A DNA stretch of 64,000 nt, taken from the NCBI GenBank assembly GCA_963854735.1, contig OY978104.1:124001-188000 (forward strand). The letters are read 5' to 3'. The notes below the pieces were generated by a model. It was not told the DNA's origin and searched no databases. It was given only the letters and a program-made list of their open reading frames with translations. The position numbers were made by a program, and so were the translations under genes. Origin of the DNA: Marvania coccoides. Taxonomy: Eukaryota; Chlorophyta; Trebouxiophyceae; Chlorellales; Chlorellaceae. Below, one piece after another: positions 55,701 through 64,000 of this stretch (position 1 is the stretch's first letter; each line of letters starts with the position of its first letter).

Positions 55701-57031
55701 GGCGCTGTCGCAGCGACACCTGGTTGCGGGCGTCTTCCTTTGCTCGCTCAGCCTGCTCCAGCTCCGCAAATTCGGGATCTTGGGGAATTTCCAAGGCAGG
55801 GGCTGGCGGCGCAGAGAATGCCTGCTTCTGCTTTATCCGCTGCCCGCCCCAGGTCGAAGCCTTCTGGGTGTTCTCTTTGCGTGTCTGCTCGAAGCTGGGC
55901 AGCGCTGTCCACGCCGATTCCCGCGCGGCAGAGCCGCTCTGAGGGAACGCAGGTGGGGCGCTGGCAGCGGGCCCCCCAAACTCCTCATCCACAAATATGG
56001 AGAGTCCAGACCCCCCAGCGGGCGCGTTGTCCTTGCCGGGGGTGGCCACCGCCTTGCGCTTTTGGGACGGCAGCCCAGCGCCACCGCCTCGGCCGGTGCG
56101 ACGTCCGCCAAGCACTGCCAGAGAGTGCCGCTCCATTTGCGGCGCGCCCTCCTCAGGCTCAGAAGCCTGTTCCTGCGCCCTGCGCTGGATGCGGCGGGCC
56201 ATGCGGTGCTGAAAGTCATCAAACTTGGCTTTGAGGCGGTCCATCGGCGCTGCCATGCGGTTGATGCCCTGCTGGTACACCTTGTCCGCCGCGGTGTAGG
56301 CGCCGCGCAGCTCCAGAAGGCTGGCATGTGCCTCGTAGAACAGTGCGTGCCCCTGGCAGATGCCCTTGTCCTTGAGGAATGCAAACACGTCGCTGGGGTC
56401 GGGCAAGCAGTCCGCCTGCGTTGAATTTGAATACAATTGAATTAAATGGTCATGAATTAAGGGCAATACGAATTATTTCAAACCGCAACACCCGCTCCCC
56501 TAACGCTGGCTCCACTCACATACTGGATCCACACCCTGAGGTAGCGGATGTCGTCGTGGTAACGCTCGATGCTCTGCAGCTCCCGAGTGCAGCGCTCCAG
56601 CAGCGGCAGCAGGTCAGACTTGTGCCCGCCAGCCTTGAAATTCTCTTGTGTCCATTTGATGAAGCTGAAATTGGGAGGGTGAGAGCAAAATCGCCAGTTT
56701 TTTTAGTTTACAGTTGAACTGGTGAATAACATCGAATGAAAGCGCACCTCAGCCAGACCTCCAGGGGGTCGTCTCCCGTGTATTCTTTGATGGACTTGAT
56801 GTACTCCCTGCACATGTGACAACATATTAGCTTACGGACGCCCTCATCGCAGCCAAAACTTCAATTCACAATCACTCACTCCCGTTGTTCTTCGGTTGAC
56901 AGCTTTGCGGCAGCAGCTGAGGTGTCAGATAACCCCACAACGTGCTTCCGTCCCGCTTTCAGCGGCTGGAAGTTCTCTTTAGAGAGCTCCCAGTCCTGCT
57001 GAGGAGCAACTGAACTATTGTCGTCGCCCAT
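52702..57031 (-). CDS. Mad3/Bub1 (MadBub) spindle-checkpoint kinase
   Basis: Kinetochore checkpoint protein, 1333 aa. Exons in transcript order: 57031-56880, 56807-56748, 56664-56520, 56415-55051, 54981-52702. Order of elements: KEN box 1 (18-20, in WELSKENFQPLK), TPR domain (about 45-190), KEN box 2 (299-301), a GLEBS-type Bub3-binding motif SFEETRAKLW (415-424), three copies of the CD1/CDI Mad1-binding motif (519-537, 554-572, 580-598; TxxTxxAFxAxNxxFG), and eight copies of an IREDTxFLxP motif (626-796). A C-terminal kinase domain follows with GAGAYATV, LALK, HNDIKPDN and DFGRG. The catalytic residues look intact. Animals and budding yeast split these parts between Bub1 and BubR1/Mad3; here one protein holds all. 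It would both bind Cdc20/APC through KEN boxes and recruit Mad1. Confidence 0.93.
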
Positions 57032-57423
57032 CGCCACCTGCCGCGCCTATGTTGGAATCATATGACTGTGTTGTATAAATAATGGTAATAAAAGTGCAAT
57101 TTACTTGCGTTTCAAGTGAAGCAGTTTTCGACAGCTCGAAAAATGCCAATCTTTCTTTGATACAAAAATGCTGGTTTTGAGGGATTTCGGGGCTGGTGAG
57201 ATACCCTTTATGTGTTGATCGTTTTCTGTATGGAGCTTTGAAGCCATAGAAAGCTTGCAAGTTTTTTTCCTTTTTCAAACAAAATTTCACGATCAGGGTC
57301 ACCCGACTTCCTGGGCTTTTAGGAAGGCTGCCAGTGTATTTTAAGATCGTTACATTTTTATCATAATTTTTGCGAGCTCTGCCATGCGCCCACTTTGAGA
57401 TTTCAGCCAGAAAGAGTGAGCAA
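57032..57423. other. Divergent promoter region, MadBub/VPS16
   Basis: 392 bp between the two start codons; T-rich, no confident element. Confidence 0.4.
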
Positions 57424-60209
57424 ATGGCAGACGACGGTGCCCTCGGCGCCAGCTACGAGGACTGGGAGCTGCTGGGCACTCGGTACTTCTCCAGGAGGGA
57501 GCTGTACAGCTTGGCCTGGTCCCGCGGCCCTCGCGGCAGTCCTGGCGTCAACCTGGAGTACATGCGGTGAGTTTTTTATTTTTATTTTTTTGATTTTTTT
57601 GATTTTTTTGATGTGAACTTCAGACCATGCAAGGGCGCGAACAGGGCATTTAACCACCCATTATTTTTCATCTTCTCCACAGGATATTTTGCTGCTCGTT
57701 TGGTGGCCCCGTGGCGGTGGCCCGCGACGAAAACAAAGTCGTGCTGCAGCTGGGCTCGTTCTCCCGCCCTGACATCCAAATATTCACAGCAGCAGGGGCG
57801 CCTCTGGGGCGCGTGCTGTGGGACAGCGGCCGCATTGTCTCCGCTGGGTGGACCCTCTCTGAGGAGCTTCTCGTTGTTGACGACCGCGGCAGGGTGCACC
57901 GCTTCACTCCCCTTGGCCAGCCAAGCACTGCAGCGCCCGCTTTCTCGCTGGGAGCTGCTTGCGAGGGCGAAGGGCTGGTCGACGTGGTGGTGGAGCGCGG
58001 CGTCATCGTCGCCCGCACTGGCGCAGGCCACCTGTGGTGCATTGGCGACGTGGAACGGGAGCCCCGCCCTCAGCGCTTTCCAGACCCCACGCGGGCAAGA
58101 GCGGGCGTGGTGCACTGCATGGCCCCTCTGCCGTCTTCGCTGTCCTCCTCTGGCTCCCTTGAGGTCCTCGTGGCTGTCGATTCTACTGTGGTTACCGTTG
58201 ATGCTGATGAGGTGACGCCCAGCGCAGTGGAAGAGGGGCCAGTGGTCGCGCTGGCGGTCAGCCCCAACGGCCGCCGCGTGGCGGGGTTCTCCGCAGACGG
58301 CGTGGTGTACATTTGGAGCGCCAATTTGGAGGAGACGCTGGTCACGGTGGCGGTGGCTGACACGGCAGAGGGCGCAGCAGAGGCGCTGGGGGTGGACAGA
58401 GACCCGGCTGCGCTACTGCCAGGCCCCCCAGACGGGTTTGTGTGGTGCGGAGAGGAGGGGGTGCTGGCTGCGTGGGCGGGGCTGGGTGCGCTGTTGGTGA
58501 CTATAGAGGGTGCGGCACGGTGGTGGGGCCTGGGGCCTGGTGGGGTGGCACTGGTTGGGGAGGTGGATGGCGCCAGGGTGGTTACCCAGAGCCGCCACGA
58601 CCTGCTGCGCCCTGTGCCAGACCCGCTCGCCAGCGTTCTTGAGATGGGGTCCACCAGCCCAGGGGCCATGCTGCACGACGCAAGGAAGCTGTTTGACGAG
58701 CGAGACGCACGCGCGGCGGCAGAGTTGCTGGATGTGCTGCGCTCGGGCGAACTGCCAGAGGCTGCAGCGGCGTGTCTGGCTGCGGCTGTGGCAGAGATTG
58801 ACCCAGCGAAGCAGGAGGCGCTCATGCGGGCAGGATGCTATGGACGAGCGTTCTTGGCGTTGGAGGCGTCAGGCGAGGCGGATCTGGAGCTGAGCGAGCG
58901 GGGTCTGCCTGCTGCGCCTGCTGGGCAAGAGGTGGTAACGGCAGCGCGCACGCTGAGGGTGCTCAACGCCCTGAGAGACCCCTCGGTGGCTCTGCCGCTG
59001 ACTGTGCCCCAGCTTCAAGCCATGGGGCTGCGTCAGCTGGCCCTGCGGCTGTGCGGTCGTCGCCACTACCTGCTGGCGCTGCGCGCCTGCACTGCGCTGG
59101 GCGTTTCTACCGAGGACGTGCTGCTGAGGTGGGCGTGCGACAAGATTGCCGCGTCAGCGTCGTCTGCTCCCGATGACGAGCTGCTGGGCTTGCTGCGGGG
59201 CAAGCTGGAAGGGCAGACGGGGGTGAAGTGGGCCAAGGTGGCGGCGCAGGCGCAAGCGCAGGGGCGGCCCAGGCTGGCAGCGGCCCTGGCGGAGCGGGAG
59301 ACGTGCGCAGGGGATCAGGTGCCTCTGATGCTGGCGTTGGGGGAGGTGGAGGCCGCGCTGCGCAAGGCGTCCGAGGCAGGGGACCCTGACCTCACTTTCG
59401 AGGTGGTGCACGCAATGTGGCGCCACGCCGCGCGCTCCCAGGATGGGCAGCAGCGCTTTTGGGCCGCCATGACCGCGCACCCCTCTGCTGCAGCGCTGAT
59501 GACCAAGTTTTTGGAGCACACCGATGGTGCTGCCGCGCTGGCGCTGAGGGAGGCGCTGGGAGACCACCGCACGGCGGCCGCATCGCACGTGGCTGCTGCG
59601 ATCGACCTCGAAGCGCCGGCGCAGGAGCGGCACAGGGAGTGGGAGCGGGCAAAAGCGGAGTACGCAAAGGACGAAAAGAGCGGCCGCGAGGATGCGAAAT
59701 TCGAGGTCACGGCTGCCGCCGCTGCGCTGCGCCTGACGGAGGCGCAGGCAGAGCTGGAGCGCACCACCGGGCGCGAAGGGTTCTTGGGCCTGAGCGTCAT
59801 TGAGACTGTGCGGCAGTGCTTGAGGCTGGGGCTGAGAGACCACGCCTCGAAGCTGGGCAAAGAGTTCCACGTCCCCGAGAAGCAGGCGATGCTGCTGGCG
59901 GTGGGCACTGCGGCAGCGGCCCAGGACTGGTCTGCGTTGCAGACCATGGCCGGAAAATTGGACAGGAAAGCGCCGCTGTCAATGGAGCACTTTGTTGCAG
60001 CCACAAGAGAGCACGGCGCGCCCGTAGCCACGGTGCGGTGGTTTGTGGATCGCTTGTCGGGGGATAACGCCTTGGTGCGCAAAGCGCAGATTTATGCGGA
60101 ATTGGGTTTGCAGCGCGAGGCGGCAATGCTGGCAGAGCAGGCGGAGCTGCAGGGCGCCAGCACCGGCATGCTCGGCAACCTGTCTTCAATTTTCGGGAGG
60201 AGCAGCTAG
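57424..60209 (+). CDS. VPS16: VPS16, HOPS/CORVET tethering complex core subunit
   Basis: Vacuolar protein sorting subunit, 889 aa, exons 57424-57566 and 57683-60209. The N-terminal half is a beta-propeller: YEDWELLGTRYFSRRELYS at the start, VAVARDENKVVLQLG, then EGPVVALAVSPNGRRVAGFS and WCGEEGVLAAW. The C-terminal half is an alpha-solenoid with the family blocks ARKLFDERDARAAELL-like, LRVLNALRDPSVALPLT, HYLLALRAC, ILxxWA-like and, near the end, WSALQTMAGKL, PLSMEHFVAATREHG and NALVRKAQIYAELGLQREAAMLAEQA. VPS16 binds VPS33 and tethers endosomes and vacuoles under Rab5 and Rab7. The single intron has a repetitive TTTTTTGA sequence. Stop is followed by AATAAA. Confidence 0.92.
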
Positions 60210-60406
60210 TTGCAAAAATTGACATCGGTGTGCAAATAAATGCAAAAGAATGGTTGACCTCGACGTTTGACTAAACTTTTGACGAGTCCTTGGCCAGCCG
60301 CAGAGTCGTTTGTTTAATCTGCGGGATTTAAATTTTATATATATACACATCAGAGAAGCAGCAAAGTCACGACGGGGGCTGAAAGAAGAACGTTTGTTCG
60401 TCCACC

Positions 60407-62081
60407 ATGAAATCACTCGCAATCTTGTCACTGCTGGGCGCAGTAGCAGGGATCATTCTTGATGCCGCTGTTGTGGTGAGACACTATTATTGCGCACGTA
60501 AATCAGCGCTGAACGGCGACCTTGAACACTCCCATTTTTAGAACACCACATGTTTTTTTATGTTTGCAGTCTGCGCAAGCTGGGTGCAAAGATTACTACT
60601 CGCGCGGCGTGCAGAACCCCCAGATCGAGACTGTCAGCGACACAGTGACCGTCAGTGACGGCTTTCCCCTGTCTGAAATCGCCCTCACCCTGGATGTGTC
60701 CCACCGTCGTATTGGCGGACTTGTCGTCTCCCTCACTGCCAACCCACCCCAATGGGCGGGCGCTGGCGCTGCATCCCGCAAGGTGGTGCTCAAGGAGCGC
60801 GGCCTGGGCCGCCTGGGCGACAATATGTACATGACCACCTTTTCCGATGCATCGCCCGACAGCTTCCCCATGGCCGAGGTAAAATGTTGCAAATAGCTGT
60901 TGATACAGCTATTGTTTTTTTATAGTATAGAATGCAAAAATATATAAGAATTGTACAAATTTTATATTGCAGACTGCGGCTCCCTTCAGGGGAGCCTTCA
61001 GGCCCACCCAGCGCCTTTCGTTCCTGATTGACGGGGCCAGCGCCGCCACCACTATGGCCGGCACAGGCGGCAGCCAGGGAGACTGGACTCTGCGCATCGA
61101 TGACGTCGCCCCCAACGCGACCATGTGAGTTGCGACATAAACCAGTTTATTTTCCAAATTTTAACCTGAAGAAGTTCGAACTGTTTTGTATATAACAAAA
61201 AACGCAGCCGCCCCATCGCTCTCAACGGCTGGATGCTGCGCCTGTGCCCCGCTTCCATTCAACAGCAGCCTCCCCAGGTTCCTGTCCCCACCCCCACCCC
61301 ATCCCCTTCTCCCGGTCCTGCCGTCGAGAGCCTCAACGGCCCCGGCCCTGGTCCCACCCCCATGTTCAAAGGGTGGAGAATGGTGATGAACCCCGGCGGT
61401 GTGACAGCGCTCGAGAACGAGATGGCGGTAGGAAGCGTCAAGCAGACATTCCAGGCCGCCGCCGGCGAGCAGGCTGCTGCGGTGCCTCCTGTCAACCCCA
61501 CCTTTGGCGGCTTCAACCTCAACCTCAACGGTGGTGCGCTGGGCTCCTTCCAGAACTCTTTCAGCTCCTTCCTCCAGGGCATGTACGGCCAGCAGTGCAC
61601 CGACGCCGCGTGCTCAAACATCAAGCTCAAGTTCTGGAAGGCAGCGCTGGGCATCGCCTACATCAACGCCAAGCGCAAGGGCGTCGAGCCGTCCGACATA
61701 ATGGACAGGCTGGCTGAGCTGCTGCCCGGCAACAACCCTGTGCTGGGCAAGCTGTCTGACACCTCTGCCACCTGGGAGGCCAAGCGCACCGAGCTCCTGC
61801 GCGGCATTGCCGTGTGGTACGACAGCCTGCTGTCCAAGATGCAGGGCAACGTGGGTGGCATGGAGGCCCTGATGTCCAACATGCTTAGCGGCGAGGGCGG
61901 TCTTGAGATGCTGGGCATCGACCCTGCAGCTGCCACTGAGGCTGTGGGCCCCATGTTTGGACTGCAGGGCGACGAGGCCAAGGCGCTGATGGAGGGGCTG
62001 CGCGAGTCTGACTTCCCCGCCCTCCTTGCCGACATTTTTGGCCCGGACGCCATCTCGGGGCTGCTCAGCAGCCGCCGCTGA
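60407..62081 (+). CDS. Secreted P-domain (proprotein convertase P/Homo B-like) protein
   Basis: 467-aa secreted protein, exons 60407-60475, 60570-60878, 60973-61124, 61208-62081. Exon 1 encodes a signal peptide (SLAILSLLGAVAGIILDA). Residues about 25-165 match the jelly-roll P domain found after subtilisin-like proteases: IALTLDVSHRRIGGLVVSLT, VVLKERGLG, FRGAFRPTQRLSFLIDG, GDWTLRIDD and IALNGWMLRLC. No protease domain precedes it, so the P domain stands alone. A Pro-rich linker follows (PVPTPTPSPSPGP). The C-terminal 270 residues form an Ala/Gly/Leu-rich helical domain with two cysteines (QCTDAACSN) and LKFWKAALGIAYINAKRKG that I do not recognise. Likely wall or extracellular matrix protein; function unknown. 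Confidence 0.78.
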
Positions 62082-62525
62082 ATTCAGAACATGCAAGAGA
62101 AATTGAGGTAGAGGTGGATGCCGTGCGAACCTGGAGTCTGCCGTACCTCACATGCCTGGTGTTTGTCAAGTTTGTTGCACGGCATGGCGGTTGCAGCAGC
62201 AGCAGTAGTAGTGCTGAGCTGCAGGCAATCAGAGCCGGTTGCAAGCTGCAGCCCCTCCCCCTCAGCCTAAATCCTTAATAGAAATTAATGTATATCCTCT
62301 TCTTCATCATCATCTTCTTCTTTGTCTAGAGTTTTCGTCAATTTTTTATTTATATGTCTGAAGAGGCACATGGGTTTGTGTCATTTTTCAAAAAAAAACA
62401 ACGAATACAGCTACTAACTAACTACACTATAAAAAAAGGCGGGAAAATGGGAAGCACTTCTACTACCTAGAATATAAAGCTACTTGGGTTTCTCTCCCAC
62501 GCTGTCAATTGAGGAAGGAAAAAAA
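62082..62525. other. Convergent intergenic tail
   Basis: 3' flanks of the P-domain gene (plus) and SRP54 (minus). Short GCA and CATCATCATCTTCTTC-type microsatellites only. Confidence 0.4.
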
Positions 62526-64000
62526 CTAAAACTTGCCCTCCATCTGCTTCATCAGGTTTTGCAGCGCCCCTGGCCCGCCCATCATCTTCAGCATGTGGGG
62601 CGGCAGCATGCGGCTCATCTGCGCCAGGTTGCGCGGGTTCATGTCCCCGCCCTTCATGTTCTTTGGCAGCTTCATTCCCTTCATCGCCGTGCTAAACACC
62701 TTGGCCAGCCGCTTGTACTCCTCCAGCATGACCGCCACCTCCTCCACGCTGCTGCCCGACCCCCGCGCCCACCGCTCTATCCGCGGCACCTCCCCCAGCA
62801 TCTTTGTCGACCCGCAGTCCAGCTCCTTGTCGGTCATAGAGTCCATGATCGTCATGAACCTCTTCAGCCGCGCCTGGCTCTCCTTCTCGTGCCCAGCCGG
62901 CATCACCGCGTTGGAGAAGCCCGGGATCATGGACATGACCTGGCTCATGGGCCCCATCTTCATGATGTTTGAGAACTGGTCGTACATGATGCGCAGCGTG
63001 AACTCGCCCTTGGTGATCTTGGCCAGAAGCTCCTCCTGCTGCGCCTCCTCGGGCAGCGCGTCCTTCACCTTGTCGATGAACCCGCCCCAGTCACCCCGCC
63101 CCAGCAGCCGCGCCACGAACTTTTTGGTTTCAAAGTCCTCGAACTCGTGCATGTGCTCGCCCGTGCCGATGAAGGTGATGGGGGACCGGGTGGCGGACAC
63201 CGCTGACAACGCACCACCGCCCTTGGCATGGCCGTCCAGCTTCGTGAGAATGACCTGGCCCACGTCCACAGAGTCGTGAAACGCCTTGGCCTGGTCAAAT
63301 GCGGCCTGGCCGATGGACCCATCCATGACGAAGATAACATGGTCGGGCTGCACCGCGGACGCCACCTGCCGCATCTCCTCGAACAGCGATTCCTCCTGCT
63401 TGTGGCGCCCAGAGGTGTCGACGATGATGAGGTCGCGCTTCTCGTCCTTGAACCGCTGCACGCCCGCAGCGGCGATGGCCGAGGGGTCGGTCTCCTGGTA
63501 GGACCCGTAGAACGGGATCTGCGCCTTGGTGGCGTTCTGCTTGAGCTGGTCAAAGGCACCAGCGCGGAAGGTGTCGGCGCACACCAGCGCCGGCTTGAAC
63601 CCCTTCTTCTTGTGCCAGTACGCATACTTGGTACAAGTGGTGGTCTTACCCGCACCCTGCAGTCCCACAAACATCACCACATTGGACTTGCCCTTCTTCA
63701 GCTCCAGCTTCTTCAGCTCAACGCCGCTGTCCAGCATGGAGCACAGCTCCTCGAACACCGCCTGTGTAAGGATGGAGAGGGGGGGGGGGGGGGGGGGGGG
63801 GGGTTGGAAGATGAAAAAATGGGTAAGTGCGATGCTCAAAATGGATTAAAATTCTAAAATTCCGAGCATATTTGAGAAAACTGTGCTCACCTTTTCGATC
63901 ACACGCTGCTTGTTCAGTCCCTGCGCGAGCTCGTGCATGTTGACGCGCTTCTTCACGTTGTTTCGCAAGCCCGCCACCATTCTGACGTTCACATCGGCCT
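62526..64000 (-). CDS. SRP54: SRP54, signal recognition particle GTPase (5' end outside window)
   Basis: Cytosolic SRP 54-kDa subunit, which binds signal peptides and targets ribosomes to the ER. Visible exons in transcript order: >64000-63891 and 63761-62526. The first gives the end of the N domain ([13 protein letters not shown]...[10 protein letters not shown]). The second gives the G domain with [41 protein letters not shown] and [13 protein letters not shown], then the methionine-rich M domain ([23 protein letters not shown]). The [18 protein letters not shown] segment is of eukaryotic cytosolic rather than chloroplast cpSRP54 type. The intron has a 25-base C tract on the coding strand. 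Confidence 0.95.
63779..63803 (+). repeat. 25-base G homopolymer (SRP54 intron)
   Basis: Longest of several G/C runs in the window; reads as C25 on the SRP54 coding strand, 17 to 41 nt upstream of the intron's 3' splice site. Confidence 0.9.

Noticed and set aside
1..64000. tRNA, rRNA, CRISPR arrays, transposons or viral insertions
   Set aside because: Looked for cloverleaf-like segments, evenly spaced direct repeats, terminal repeats and integrase/transposase/reverse-transcriptase motifs; found none that hold up by eye.

Overview
The window looks like nuclear DNA of a green alga (Chlorophyta), probably a unicellular one. Exons are GC-rich and introns are short (about 55 to 190 nt) and AT/pyrimidine-rich. 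I count about 71 introns; nearly all have GT-AG ends and at least four need a GC donor. The gene set points the same way: a ceruloplasmin/FOX1-like ferroxidase, a root-UV-B-sensitive (RUS) protein, a plastid-targeted glucose-6-phosphate isomerase, a secreted DPBB/expansin-like pair, a CBM14-GH18 chitinase, and the ARRLLQ sequence just after a signal peptide. The genus cannot be fixed from the sequence alone. I saw no tRNA, rRNA, CRISPR array or recognisable transposon.

Region 1 (1-17975) is a tandem array of six glycosyltransferase family 61 (GT61) genes. Each complete copy encodes about 650-720 residues with an N-terminal membrane anchor, as expected for Golgi enzymes. Copy 1 is cut by the window edge. 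Copy 5 is inverted. The copies differ strikingly in intron content, in the HGAG motif and in an N-terminal CxxC pair.

Region 2 (18386-37427) holds a six-domain multicopper ferroxidase, a Rab5 GTPase, a possible small membrane-protein gene, a RUS protein, a lumenal propeller membrane protein, an Rtt106/SSRP1-like histone chaperone, a bZIP factor, an MST/STE20 kinase and a signal-peptide coiled-coil protein.

Region 3 (37727-52085) holds a TopBP1-like multi-BRCT protein, two DPBB genes in head-to-head orientation whose coding sequences differ by one base, glucose-6-phosphate isomerase, mitochondrial ribosomal protein uS9m and a chitinase whose reading frame breaks at a 12-base homopolymer.

Region 4 (52702-64000) holds an undivided Mad3/Bub1 spindle-checkpoint kinase with unusual internal repeat arrays, VPS16, a secreted P-domain protein and the 3' part of SRP54.

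Gene order is mostly that of unrelated housekeeping genes, often in divergent pairs with 250-800 bp between starts (RUS/propeller, chaperone/bZIP, coiled-coil/BRCT, MadBub/VPS16). The GT61 array, the DPBB twins and the MadBub repeats are the parts most worth following up. Exon boundaries were assigned by eye from splice signals, frame continuity and comparison among paralogues or known families; no transcript data were used.
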